Origin: Burkholderiales bacterium
GTDB lineage: Bacteria > Pseudomonadota > Gammaproteobacteria > Burkholderiales > WYBJ01
DNA: 64,000 bases
Direction of reading: 5' to 3'
Assembly (NCBI GenBank): GCA_022841915.1
Contig: JALHQN010000001.1
Coordinates: forward strand, 434,001-498,000
The translations under genes were made by a program, and so were the position numbers. Below, one piece after another: positions 36,683 to 45,613 of this stretch (positions are counted from its first letter, which is position 1; each line of letters begins with the position of its first letter). The notes under the pieces were generated by a model, which saw nothing but the letters and a program-made list of their open reading frames with translations, was not told the DNA's origin and searched no databases.

Positions 36683-37393
36683 CTAATCGAGAAACGGCAG
36701 GCGGCAGAAGTCGTCCATCGACGCTGCGTGCAAGCCCAGTTGCACCAGGCCGTAGAGACCGACGGCGGCAATGACGAAGCCAGCCGCTCGGCGCACACTG
36801 GCGCGAGCGGTTCGCGGCCCGGCTTTGCGCGCAAACACACCCACCGTCAGCAGGCTGGGCAGCGTGCCGAGCGCGAACGCGCCCATGGTCAGCGCGCCGC
36901 TCAACATGCTGCCGGTTCCGAGTGCGAGCAGCAATGCTCCGTACACCATGCCGCAGGGCAACCAGCCCCACAGCATGCCGAGCATCGTCGCGCGCGAGGG
37001 CGTGGTTGCCGGCAGCAGCGGACGAGAGAGCGGCTCCACGTGCCGCCACAACACGCTGCCCGCCGCCTCCATGCGACGAATGAAGGGCGCGTAGCCTGCC
37101 ACATACAAGCCAGCGACCAGCAACGCGACGCTCGCGAACCCGAACAGCAGCTGCTGGATGGCCAGCGTGCCTCGCAGCGCAAGTCCCGCCTGCCCCAGCG
37201 CCCCGACGATGGCTCCCGCCGCGATATAGCTCAAGGCGCGCCCGCCGTGATAGGCGAGCGTGAACACCACAGGCCGGGCGCGACCACCCGGGGACAGCGA
37301 GAGCGCGCCGACGATGCCTCCGCACATGCCGGCGCAATGGCCGCCACCCGCCAGGGCGAAAAGAAAGGCTGCAAGCCAAGCCGTTTCACTCAT
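36683..37393 (-). CDS. TauE/SafE (UreH-like) membrane protein linked to cbb3 oxidase
   Basis: A 236-residue membrane protein with about six hydrophobic segments. It carries GGGHCAGMCGG near the N-terminus and WGWLPCGMVYG in the middle, two cysteine-containing transmembrane motifs shared with DsbD-like and UreH-like transporters. Such genes are often found with cco, hemN and fnr and are thought to help copper or redox steps in cytochrome oxidase assembly. Its start is 30 bases after the hemN stop on the same strand. Confidence 0.82.
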   Translation of the reverse strand: MSETAWLAAFLFALAGGGHCAGMCGGIVGALSLSPGGRARPVVFTLAYHGGRALSYIAAGAIVGALGQAGLALRGTLAIQQLLFGFASVALLVAGLYVAGYAPFIRRMEAAGSVLWRHVEPLSRPLLPATTPSRATMLGMLWGWLPCGMVYGALLLALGTGSMLSGALTMGAFALGTLPSLLTVGVFARKAGPRTARASVRRAAGFVIAAVGLYGLVQLGLHAASMDDFCRLPFLD

Positions 37394-37423
37394 GCGGGAT
37401 CAGGATCGTTTGAATTGCGCGAA

Positions 37424-38794
37424 TCAGATGACTTTCGAATACCGGCGACGCTCTTGATCGGCACGCAGATACCGGTCGAACACCATGCAGATGGAGCGTA
37501 TCAGCAAACGTCCGCGCGCAGTGACGCTGATCCAATCCCTGTCCAGCTCCACCAGCCCCTCGGCCTGCATGAGAGCGAGGTCTTCGAGTTCCTGCGCGAA
37601 ATAGGTATCGAAATCGAGCAGCCAGGAGGTTTCGATCGATTCCTTGCACAGCTCGAAGTGGCACATCAAGGCCTGGATCACCGAGCGGCGCACGAGATCG
37701 TCGGGCGACATCTCGAAGCCGCGCATGATCGGCAGCGCCTGCTTGTCCAGACACTCGTAGTACTCGGGCAAGGTGCGATAGTTCTGGTAGTAGGTCGGCC
37801 CGAGCATGCCGATGGCACTGGCGCCCAGACCGATCAGATCGCAATGGGCGTGGGTCGAGTAGCCCTGGAAATTGCGATGCAGCCGGCCCTGGCGCTGCGC
37901 CACCGCGAGTTCGTCTTCGGGGCGCGCAAAATGGTCCATTCCGATGTGTACGTAGCCGGCAGCAGTCAGGCGCCTGACCGCCTCGCCGAGCATCTGCAGC
38001 TTCGCGTCAGGCGACGGCAGGTCGGCGTCGGCAATCCGCCGCTGGGGTTTGAACAGCGCGGGCAGGTGCGCGTAGTTGTAGAAGGCGATCCTGTCGGCGC
38101 CCAGTTCGATCACGCGATCGAGGGTGCGGGCCACGCTGGCGAGCGTCTGTTTGGGCAAGCCGTAGATCAGATCGACGTTGATCGAATCGAACCCATGGGC
38201 ACGACCGGCCTGCATCACAGCGGCGGTCTGCTCTTCGCTCTGAATGCGATTGATCGCGCGTTGTACCTCGGGATCGAAATCCTGCACGCCCAGGCTCATC
38301 CGGTTGAAGCCATGCTGCGCCAACGATGCGATGGTTTCCGCGTCTACGGTGCGCGGATCGATTTCGATCGAGCCTTCGAAGCGCGCACTGAAATCGAACC
38401 GATCGCGCAAATGACGCATCAACCCGCCGATTTGCTCGGCTGTGAGATACGTAGGCGTCCCGCCGCCGAAGTGCAACTGGTCGACCTTGGGGCCACCGTG
38501 CATCAGGGCCGCCTGCATGGAGATCTCGCGTTCGAGGTAATGCAGGTACGTTTCGGCCTTCTTGCGATCACGCGTCACGACCTTGTTGCAGCCGCAATAA
38601 AAGCAGATCGTCCCGCAGAACGGCACGTGGACATACAACGAAAGCGGACGGGCGATCCCGCCGCGATTGCGCCGATCGGCCCAGCCAGCATGGTTTTGGG
38701 CCGTATAGCCTTCGGCGAATCGGTCCGCCGTCGGGTACGAGGTGTACCGCGGCCCACTGCGATCCAGGCGGCGAATGAGATCGGCGTCGAACAC
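37424..38794 (-). CDS. hemN: oxygen-independent coproporphyrinogen III oxidase
   Basis: A radical SAM enzyme that makes protoporphyrinogen IX without oxygen. The motif CGTICFYCGC has the CxxxCxxCxC form of HemN, followed by GGGTPTYL. RSGPRYTSYPTADRF is the conserved N-terminus. I prefer the GTG at 38794 (AAGGTG about 9 bases upstream, 456 residues, close to E. coli HemN at 457). An ATG at 38851 would add 19 residues but has no ribosome binding site and would leave the FNR-driven transcript nearly leaderless. A perfect FNR box precedes it. Confidence 0.92.
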   Translation of the reverse strand: MFDADLIRRLDRSGPRYTSYPTADRFAEGYTAQNHAGWADRRNRGGIARPLSLYVHVPFCGTICFYCGCNKVVTRDRKKAETYLHYLEREISMQAALMHGGPKVDQLHFGGGTPTYLTAEQIGGLMRHLRDRFDFSARFEGSIEIDPRTVDAETIASLAQHGFNRMSLGVQDFDPEVQRAINRIQSEEQTAAVMQAGRAHGFDSINVDLIYGLPKQTLASVARTLDRVIELGADRIAFYNYAHLPALFKPQRRIADADLPSPDAKLQMLGEAVRRLTAAGYVHIGMDHFARPEDELAVAQRQGRLHRNFQGYSTHAHCDLIGLGASAIGMLGPTYYQNYRTLPEYYECLDKQALPIMRGFEMSPDDLVRRSVIQALMCHFELCKESIETSWLLDFDTYFAQELEDLALMQAEGLVELDRDWISVTARGRLLIRSICMVFDRYLRADQERRRYSKVI

Positions 38795-38886
38795 GCAAGC
38801 AGCACCTTGCTGCCTGCCCGGATGTACCAAGGGATGAATGGTTGCACTCATGCCGCGCAGTATGGACAACAGCCGCGGCGCACGTG

Positions 38887-38900
38887 TTGATCTTGATCAA
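38887..38900. promoter_or_regulatory. FNR box between hemN and fnr
   Basis: TTGATCTTGATCAA is a perfect match to the FNR consensus TTGAT-N4-ATCAA. On the hemN strand CATACT at 38864-38859 sits where a -10 should be if the box is centred at -41.5, giving a start near 38852. Confidence 0.85.
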
Positions 38901-38930
38901 ACCCTCCCGGCATGCGATAAAGCGGTCGCC

Positions 38931-39677
38931 ATGCCTAGCCGCACATCCTCGCGTAACATCGATTTGACCCAGGTCCGGGCTGCGTGTTCGACCTGCAGTT
39001 TGCACGAACTGTGTCTTCCCGCGGGCCTGGATTCGAATGAGATGGAACGAATCGACCAGCTGGTCAAGGTTCGCCGACGGATCAAGCGGGGAGACTATCT
39101 CTATCGCACCGGCGCAAGCCTCGAATCCCTATTTGCCGTGCGCAGTGGATTTCTCAAATCCTGCGTGATCTGCGAGGACGGTCGCGAGCAGGTCACGGCG
39201 TTCCACATGATGGGCGAAGTGGTCGGGCTCGACGCGATCAGCCAGGAGAAGCACGCCTGCGACACGATCGCTCTCGAGGACAGCGAACTGTGCGAGATTC
39301 CTTTCGCGCGGCTCGAGGAACTGACGCGCGACATCGCATCGTTGCAGCGGCACTTCCATCGCATCATGAGCCGCGAGATCGTACGCGATCACAACGTGAT
39401 GCTGCTGCTTGGCAGCATGCGCGCCGAAGAGCGGCTAGCCACCTTCCTCATCGGCCTTTCGCAGCGGTTCGCCTCCCGCGGCTACTCGGCGCAGGAATTC
39501 CATCTGCGCATGACCCGCGAGGAGATCGGCAGCTACCTGGGGCTCACGCTGGAGACCGTGAGCCGTGTGTTCTCGCGTTTCCAGGACGAGGGCCTCATCG
39601 AGGTCAACAATCGTCACATCGTGATCGTCGACGTGGAGCGCCTGCGCGGACTGGTCGGGCAGCATTCGCATTCATAG
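38931..39677 (+). CDS. fnr: Fnr-type oxygen-sensing transcriptional regulator
   Basis: A 248-residue Crp/Fnr regulator. All four cluster ligands are present: Cys19, Cys22 and Cys28 in AACSTCSLHELC, and the fourth in EDSELCEIPF, so it should bind a 4Fe-4S cluster that is lost in oxygen. The recognition helix reads LGLTLETVSRVFSRF with the Glu and Ser-Arg needed for TTGAT contacts. I chose the ATG at 38931 because it is just before the cysteines. It is divergent from hemN and likely controls the FNR boxes seen here. Confidence 0.93.
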   Translation: MPSRTSSRNIDLTQVRAACSTCSLHELCLPAGLDSNEMERIDQLVKVRRRIKRGDYLYRTGASLESLFAVRSGFLKSCVICEDGREQVTAFHMMGEVVGLDAISQEKHACDTIALEDSELCEIPFARLEELTRDIASLQRHFHRIMSREIVRDHNVMLLLGSMRAEERLATFLIGLSQRFASRGYSAQEFHLRMTREEIGSYLGLTLETVSRVFSRFQDEGLIEVNNRHIVIVDVERLRGLVGQHSHS

Positions 39678-39735
39678 CGGCGAGCGACGCTCATCCCGAC
39701 CGCCCCTCTCCGGGCGCATCCCTGAACGCTCGCCG
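39678..39735. terminator. nested inverted repeats between convergent fnr and cytochrome c genes
   Basis: CGGCGAGCG at 39678-39686 pairs with CGCTCGCCG at 39727-39735, enclosing a smaller CGCCC/GGGCG stem. Position between converging genes suggests a bidirectional terminator, though T-runs are lacking. Confidence 0.4.
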
Positions 39736-39742
39736 ACGCGGC

Positions 39743-40045
39743 TCAACGTGTGGTCGTGAAGAAGTAGCGCGTGGTCGACAGGTAGTACACGACATCGTCG
39801 ATCTCGTCCGGGCGCCAGCGCAATCCCTGGTTGCTTTGCCACTGATCGACGATCTCGCGCAAGTCGCCCAGACTGAGCGCAGCGCGGTTCTTGCGTCCAT
39901 GCACCTGCGCGGTATGACACTTCACGCAGTGATTCTCGTACAGATCGCGCCCGCGCTCGACGTTCTGTGCATGCACGTCCAAGCTGATGGCGGCCGTGCC
40001 GAGAAAGGCCAGGACGCTCGCGACTCGCAACAGAAAACCGTACAT
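39743..40045 (-). CDS. small exported monoheme cytochrome c
   Basis: A 100-residue protein with a signal peptide (FLLRVASVLAFLGTAAISLDVHA) and one haem motif, CVKCH, in ENHCVKCHTAQVHGRKN. The short region after it includes WQSNQGLRWRPDEIDDVVYYL, the usual helix pattern. No clear distal Met ligand is visible, so coordination is uncertain. The ATG at 40045 has GGAGGAT upstream. An FNR-like box lies 86 bases upstream with a matching -10, so it is probably expressed under low oxygen. Confidence 0.85.
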   Translation of the reverse strand: MYGFLLRVASVLAFLGTAAISLDVHAQNVERGRDLYENHCVKCHTAQVHGRKNRAALSLGDLREIVDQWQSNQGLRWRPDEIDDVVYYLSTTRYFFTTTR

Positions 40046-40130
40046 CGCCCGATCCTCCGACCTCATGCCGACCGCACCGCGCGCCGTCACTCAAGGTCGA
40101 ACAGTCTACGTTCGATGCCGCCATGCGCCA

Positions 40131-40144
40131 TTGACGGAAATCAA
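40131..40144 (-). promoter_or_regulatory. FNR-like box for the cytochrome c gene
   Basis: TTGACGGAAATCAA matches TTGAT-N4-ATCAA at 9 of 10 positions. TAGACT at 40108-40103 on the minus strand lies exactly where a -10 should be for a class II site at -41.5. Confidence 0.65.
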
Positions 40145-40202
40145 CTGCCGACTAGGTGGCACCGAGCCGATCAGGCGTTTCGCAGCAACAACTGCGCCCC
40201 CC

Positions 40203-41768
40203 TCAGGCGGGCTGAGGCAGACGTCGACGGCGCATGCCCATGATCCATGCCGGCACGAGCGCCGCTGTGAAGATCAGGCCGCAGAGCAGAAAGCTGTCCT
40301 GGAACCCGGCGGTATAGGCCTGGGCCTGGAGGACACGCCCGAGGTAATGCAAGGCACCGGCACTTTGCACGTCCGGCGACACGCCCGCCTGAGCAAGCAG
40401 GCTCTCCAACTGCTGCAACAATTCGGCCGTCGCATAGTTGTCGCTCGACTGGGTGCTGGTGAACGCCTCGCTGTGCAGCATGGTGCGCCGATCGAGCATC
40501 ACCGACAACGCATTGACGCCGAATGCCCCGCCGAGCTGGCGAGCGAAATTGATCATGCCCGCGCCTTGCGTGAGCTGTTGCGCATTCAAGGGCCGCAAGG
40601 CGGCCAGATTGAGCGAAGGCTTGATCAGCGCCAGGCCGATGCGACTCAGGACCACCAACCAGGCGATGGTCCAGAACGACATGTTGGCATCGACCGCACC
40701 CAGCATGAAGGACGACACTCCGAAACAGATGAGCCCCGCCATGATCATCGGCCGCGCCGGCGCCCGATCGCTCATGTAGCCTGCGATCGGCATGAAGGCC
40801 CCGAGGATCAGCCCGCCCGGCATGAGGAGCAGTCCGGCCGCCAGGGGCGTGTACTTCTGTACGAGTTGCACGAACAGGGGTACGAGATAGGTCGTCCCGA
40901 ACAAGCCCAGGCCGAAGATGAAGGCCACGACGGCAGCCGCGCTGAACTGGCCGTTGCCGAGCACCCGCAATTCGACGAGAGGCTGCTTTACCCGCAACTC
41001 CCACCAAACGAAGCCTGCGGCGCAGCTGATCGCGATGGCCAGCAGCGACAGCACGTAATTCGAATCCCAGCCTTCCCGCTGACCATTGGACAGCCCCAGC
41101 AGCAGGCAGCTGATGCCCGCGGCCAGCAGACCGAAGCCGAAGAAATCGAAGTCCGGACGCTTGCCGGTGCCTTCGCGTTCGGGAAGAAAGATGCTGCCGA
41201 GCAGCATGCCGGAGAAGGTTGCCGGCACCGCCGCAAAGAAAATGTAACGCCAGTTGAAGTTGTCGATCAGGATGCCGCCCAACGTGGGCCCCAGGGCCGG
41301 CCCGAGAATCACGCTCATGCCGAAGAAACCCATGGCCATGCCGCGCTGATTCGGCGGGAACACGCGGAACATTACATACATCGACAACGGCTGCATGATC
41401 CCGGCCACCGCCCCCTGGCAGATGCGCGCGCCGATCAGCACGTTCTCGTTCGGGCTCCAGCCCGCCACGAGCAGCGAAGCGGTGAACAGCATGAGCCCAC
41501 CCACGAACGTGCGCCGCTCGCCGAAACTGCGCACCAGCCAGGCGTTGGAGAGCATGCCTATGGTCATCGCCGCCAGGGCGCCCGTGGCGAGCCACTGCGC
41601 GCGATCCTGGCCGATGCCGAAAGCGCCCATGATGTCGGGAATCGCGACATTCACGATGGTGGTCGTGAGCACCGCCGAAATCATCCCGAGCATGACCGTG
41701 CCCGTCGCGTAGACGCGCAGCCGCGTGCCGTAGCGCGCGGCCAGGACGTCAGCGGTTTCGGACGGCAA
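40203..41768 (-). CDS. DHA2-family (EmrB-like) multidrug efflux permease
   Basis: A 521-residue major facilitator protein with about 14 membrane helices, typical of DHA2/EmrB. Motif C is in WRYIFFAAVPATFSG, and the first loop carries the usual D-rich/R signature region. TLGGILIDNFNWRYIFF is close to EmrB. It overlaps the HlyD-like gene by 20 bases on the same strand, so the two are made together. It exports lipophilic drugs or metabolites with an outer-membrane partner that is not in the window. Confidence 0.9.
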   Translation of the reverse strand: MPSETADVLAARYGTRLRVYATGTVMLGMISAVLTTTIVNVAIPDIMGAFGIGQDRAQWLATGALAAMTIGMLSNAWLVRSFGERRTFVGGLMLFTASLLVAGWSPNENVLIGARICQGAVAGIMQPLSMYVMFRVFPPNQRGMAMGFFGMSVILGPALGPTLGGILIDNFNWRYIFFAAVPATFSGMLLGSIFLPEREGTGKRPDFDFFGFGLLAAGISCLLLGLSNGQREGWDSNYVLSLLAIAISCAAGFVWWELRVKQPLVELRVLGNGQFSAAAVVAFIFGLGLFGTTYLVPLFVQLVQKYTPLAAGLLLMPGGLILGAFMPIAGYMSDRAPARPMIMAGLICFGVSSFMLGAVDANMSFWTIAWLVVLSRIGLALIKPSLNLAALRPLNAQQLTQGAGMINFARQLGGAFGVNALSVMLDRRTMLHSEAFTSTQSSDNYATAELLQQLESLLAQAGVSPDVQSAGALHYLGRVLQAQAYTAGFQDSFLLCGLIFTAALVPAWIMGMRRRRLPQPA

Positions 41769-42918
41769 TATCGACCTCCACCATCATCCCGGGACGCAGG
41801 CGAGGATCCACTTCGTCGAGCAGGATGCGCACCGGCAGGCGTTGAGTGATCTTGGTGAAGTTGCCGCTGGGATTCGGATCGGGCAGCAAGGCGAACTTGC
41901 TGGTGGCTGCCTGGCCGATGCGATGCACCTTGCCTTCGAACTTGAGCCCTCGATAGGCATCCACGCGAATATTCGCCGTCATGCCCGGCTCGATCAGCCC
42001 GACATCGGTTTCCTTGATGTTGGCCTCGATCCAGATTCGACTCGGGTCATGGAACATCAGGATGCGCTGGCCGACGGAGACATGCTCGCCCTTGCGCACG
42101 AAGGTCATCACGATGCGGCCGTCGGTCGGACTCACGATGGTGCGATCGGCGATATCGACCTCCTTGCGCTTCATCTCCGCCCGGATCTCGTCGGCTTGCC
42201 GAGCCAGCACCAGCACTTGACCCTCGAGGACCTGGAGTTGGCGCCGGCTGCCGCTCGCGGACGAGAGAATGCCGCGTGCGGCCGCCACCTCGGCAATGGC
42301 CTTGCGGTGCTGCTCTCGCGCTTGCTGCAACGTCGTGCGAGCGCGCTCCATCGCTTGCTGCGAGAGCCATTTCTGGGCGGTCAACTCTCGCGCGCGCTCG
42401 TAGTCGAACTGCGCCTGCTTGAGCTGCACCTCGAGTGAAGACACCTCGGCCTCGGCGGCCACCAGGCGATTTGTGTCGCTTTGCACCTTCCCCAGCGTCT
42501 CTGCGTCCACCTGACCGAACTGCGCCCGGACGACGGCCATCTGGCTCTCGATGGAGCGAAGTTTGCTCTGCAGGACTTCCTGCTGCAGCAGCGAATCGCG
42601 CGAGTCGACCTGGGCGAGCACCTGGCCCTTGGTGACGATGTCGCCTTCGATGACGTTGAGCTCCGTGAGCCAACCCGATACCCGGCTCGATACCGTGATC
42701 ACCTCGCCGTCGATCCGGGCATCGTCGGTATGCACGTGGGTATAGCGGAAATACACCCAGCGCCCGCCCCACACCAGCAACAGGATTGCGACGATGATAA
42801 TGAGCAGGAGTTTGCCGCGACGGGGTCGACGGTCTCGCCCGGGAGGAACTTGCTCTGCCGTAGTCTCTGAAACTTCGCTTCTGGCGTCTTGCCTCATCGG
42901 TGCTCGCGCGTCCTCCAC
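41749..42918 (-). CDS. EmrA/HlyD-family membrane fusion protein
   Basis: A 389-residue periplasmic adaptor. One membrane helix at about 36-55 (LLLIIIVAILLLVWGGRWVYF), then the HTDDARIDGEVITVSSRVSGWL lipoyl half-motif, a long coiled coil (about 100-210) and the C-terminal barrel with MTANIRVDAYRG. It is the first gene of the emrA-emrB pair. No regulator gene is adjacent. Confidence 0.9.
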   Translation of the reverse strand: MEDARAPMRQDARSEVSETTAEQVPPGRDRRPRRGKLLLIIIVAILLLVWGGRWVYFRYTHVHTDDARIDGEVITVSSRVSGWLTELNVIEGDIVTKGQVLAQVDSRDSLLQQEVLQSKLRSIESQMAVVRAQFGQVDAETLGKVQSDTNRLVAAEAEVSSLEVQLKQAQFDYERARELTAQKWLSQQAMERARTTLQQAREQHRKAIAEVAAARGILSSASGSRRQLQVLEGQVLVLARQADEIRAEMKRKEVDIADRTIVSPTDGRIVMTFVRKGEHVSVGQRILMFHDPSRIWIEANIKETDVGLIEPGMTANIRVDAYRGLKFEGKVHRIGQAATSKFALLPDPNPSGNFTKITQRLPVRILLDEVDPRLRPGMMVEVDIAVRNR

Positions 42919-43417
42919 TGGTCAACCAGCAGGGCAGGAGGGTTCGGCTCGCGCTTGCCGGATCGAATCGATTGAGAACTGGATTATCCCGCCACCGGCA
43001 CGCACTGGGCAAGCAATCCGCACGATGCCCACACTAGCGGGTCGCAATGTGGACTCGGGCACGCGGCATGCTGAAGGGAATGCGCGCCCGAGGTTGCCCA
43101 TGACCGTCTCATCACAAGTGCGCACACGAGCGACTCGCGGGCGGCACTCTCGGCATGACGTGTTCACAAAGTAGACTCCCTGCAAGAAACATCGACCGAA
43201 GCCCATCATGCGTCTCGCCCCTGACCACCCTGACCACTGCTGTCTCTGCGACAATGGACGCACTGCCGCCCAGAGCACCGCGTCTGGGTCAGGGCGGCGC
43301 GCCTACGATCCACGGCATCGACGAGAGTTGTTCGAATCGGCCCGATTGCCGCGAGATCCGGCGGCATTCGCCAGACAGGCGCAACTCGCCCGGCGCCACC
43401 CCATCGAGGAGACAAGC
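42919..43417. other. 499-base gene-free stretch between divergent genes
   Basis: It separates the EmrA-type gene from the M48 lipoprotein gene and should carry both promoters. I see no convincing promoter, operator or hidden gene; frames here have no domain match and no good ribosome binding site. Confidence 0.5.
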
Positions 43418-44218
43418 ATGACCACGAAGCTCCTGTCGGCCCTCAACCTCTGCCTGCTCGTCGCGGCCGGCTTTGCGATGAGCGGCTGCCAAACCAATCC
43501 CGTCACGGGCCGAACGCAGGTCCTCCTCGTGTCCGAAGAGCAGGCGCAGTCGGCTTCGGCACAGGCCTACACCAAGACGATCAGCGATGCACGAGGCAAA
43601 CGCAAGCTCGACACGAACGCCGCCCGCACCGCGCGCGTGCAGGCGATCACGCAACGACTCGTCGCTCAGGCCGTGCGCATCGTGCCTGGCAGCGCCCAGT
43701 GGTCATGGCAAGTGCATGTCCTCGACGACGAATCCGTGAACGCGTGGTGCATGCCGGGCGGCAAGATGGCCGTCTATACCGGCCTCATCACCCGGCTTTC
43801 TCCTAGCGACGATGAACTCGCCCAAGTCATGGCCCATGAGATCTCTCATGCACTTCTGCAGCATGGGCGCGAACGCATGTCGCGTGCAGTGGCGACCAAC
43901 GTCGGTCTCACGATCGGTTCGATCGCCACGGGCGTCAACCTGACCGGACTGGAAAACGTCGCGATGGTGGCGCTGGAACTTCCCAACAGCCGCACGGCCG
44001 AGACCGAATCGGATCGACTCGGCATCGAACTCGCCGCACGGGCAGGCTACGATCCGAATGCAGCGGTGAGCTTGTGGCAGAAGATGGCCCGACTCGGCGG
44101 CTCCAATACCCCGCAATGGCTCAGCACCCACCCTTCGGACGACGCTCGCATCGCGAACCTGAAGAGCCTCGTCCCTACGATGATGCCGCTCTACCAGGCA
44201 GCCACCGGCCGAAGGTAA
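43418..44218 (+). CDS. M48 family zinc metallopeptidase lipoprotein
   Basis: A 266-residue exported metallopeptidase. The lipobox is in FAMSGCQTN (Cys24). The zinc motif HEISH spans His140-Glu141-His144, and Glu197 of ETESDRLG is the likely third ligand; PGGKMAVYTGLI and the HP-containing STHPSDDARI are typical of the Oma1/LoiP-like group. GAGGAGA stands 6 bases before the ATG. Likely a periplasmic quality-control protease. Confidence 0.9.
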   Translation: MTTKLLSALNLCLLVAAGFAMSGCQTNPVTGRTQVLLVSEEQAQSASAQAYTKTISDARGKRKLDTNAARTARVQAITQRLVAQAVRIVPGSAQWSWQVHVLDDESVNAWCMPGGKMAVYTGLITRLSPSDDELAQVMAHEISHALLQHGRERMSRAVATNVGLTIGSIATGVNLTGLENVAMVALELPNSRTAETESDRLGIELAARAGYDPNAAVSLWQKMARLGGSNTPQWLSTHPSDDARIANLKSLVPTMMPLYQAATGRR

Positions 44219-44266
44219 GTGCCGCGCCCCCGACTGCGCGCGCCGCACGAACGGCCTCCCCGCAAC

Positions 44267-45502
44267 TCAGGCGCCCTGCCGTGCCAGCGCGATCGCCTGG
44301 GCGGCGGCATAACCGCTGGCCCAGGCCCATTGGAAGTTGAAGCCCCCCAACTGCCCGGTCACGTCGACGACTTCCCCGATAAAGTACAGCCCCGGCACGC
44401 GCTGCGCCGCCATCGTCTTGGAAGAAAGCTCGCGCGTGTCCACGCCACCGCGGGTGACCTCCGCCTTGTTGTAGCCTTGCGTGCCCGCCGGGGACACGCG
44501 CCACGCGCGTATGTCTCGGGCAATCTCCCGCAGGCGCTTCTCGGGCAACTCGTTCAATGCGCGCGCGCAGTCGTTCAGCTCGCACCAGGCGGTCGCAAGC
44601 CGCCGCGGCCATGAGGCGCCCAAGGCGTTGTCCAGGCGCTGGCGGCTGCTGCGCTGCTCGAGCAGCCAGCGTTCTGCGTCCTGCCCAGGCAGCAGGTCGA
44701 TGACGAGGTCATCGCCAGGATGCCAATACGAGGAGACCTGCAGGATCGCCGGCCCCGACAACCCCCGATGCGTGAACAGCAGTTGATCGCGAAAACGGCC
44801 GTTGCCGCAACTGACCTCGGCCTCCACCGACACACCGGCAAGCGCCCCGAAGCTCCCGAGGAAAGACGCGTCGAACGTCAGCGGCACCAGCGCCGGCTGC
44901 GGGTTCACGACCGACAATCCGAATTGCGCCGCCACCCGGTACCCGAACGGCGTCGCGCCGATCTTGGGCACCGTCAGGCCGCCGGTGGCAATCACCAGTG
45001 CGGGCGCGGAAAGAACGCCCCGGTCGGTGACCACGCGGAACTCATCCTGTCTCGAGATTTCCCGGATCGAGGTCGGCATGCTCCACTGCACCCCTCCCGC
45101 CGCGCACTCCTGCTGCAGCATGGCCACGATCTGGGTAGCCGAGCCATCGCAGAACAACTGCCCGCGCGCTTTCTCGTGATATGCGATCCCGTAGCGCTCC
45201 ATCAGCTCGATGAAATCGCTCGGCCGATACCGCGCCAGCGCCGAGCGGCAGAAATGCGGATTCTCCGACAGGTAGTTTTCGGGCCGGCAGTGCAGATTGG
45301 TGAAATTGCAGCGCCCGCCCCCGGAGATGCGGATCTTCTCGCCGACTTTGGTGTAGTGCTCGATCAAGACGACGCGGCAGCCGAGCTGACCGGCGACTGC
45401 GGCGCACATCATGCCTGCGGCCCCCGCCCCGATGATCACCACGTCGAAACGATGAATATTCCCCGTTTCCGTGATCGACAACGAGGCAATGCGATCGCTC
45501 AT
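44267..45502 (-). CDS. BaiN/HI0933-family NAD(P)/FAD-dependent oxidoreductase
   Basis: A 411-residue flavoprotein. The N-terminal VVIIGAGAAGMMCA binds FAD; KVGEKIRISGGGRCNFTN, ALVIATGGLTVPKIGATPFGY and the C-terminal QLGGFNFQWAWASGYAA are signatures of the HI0933/YhiN group. I chose the ATG at 45502. Its substrate is not established; some relatives reduce bile-acid or other unsaturated compounds. It is divergent from the third Bug gene. Confidence 0.88.
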   Translation of the reverse strand: MSDRIASLSITETGNIHRFDVVIIGAGAAGMMCAAVAGQLGCRVVLIEHYTKVGEKIRISGGGRCNFTNLHCRPENYLSENPHFCRSALARYRPSDFIELMERYGIAYHEKARGQLFCDGSATQIVAMLQQECAAGGVQWSMPTSIREISRQDEFRVVTDRGVLSAPALVIATGGLTVPKIGATPFGYRVAAQFGLSVVNPQPALVPLTFDASFLGSFGALAGVSVEAEVSCGNGRFRDQLLFTHRGLSGPAILQVSSYWHPGDDLVIDLLPGQDAERWLLEQRSSRQRLDNALGASWPRRLATAWCELNDCARALNELPEKRLREIARDIRAWRVSPAGTQGYNKAEVTRGGVDTRELSSKTMAAQRVPGLYFIGEVVDVTGQLGGFNFQWAWASGYAAAQAIALARQGA

Positions 45503-45613
45503 GCCCCGCCCGCACCGCACCGGGCGGCCCGCGAGCGATGACCGGCTATACTATCGGGCTGGCCACAAAGCGCGTATCCAGCGCCGCAGCCAAGGACAAT
45601 CACGAGGAAGATC

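Noticed and set aside
42922-43278. A 118-codon leftward frame before the EmrA-type gene
   Set aside because: No domain, no ribosome binding site and no regulator-like helix-turn-helix, though a MarR or TetR gene might be expected here.
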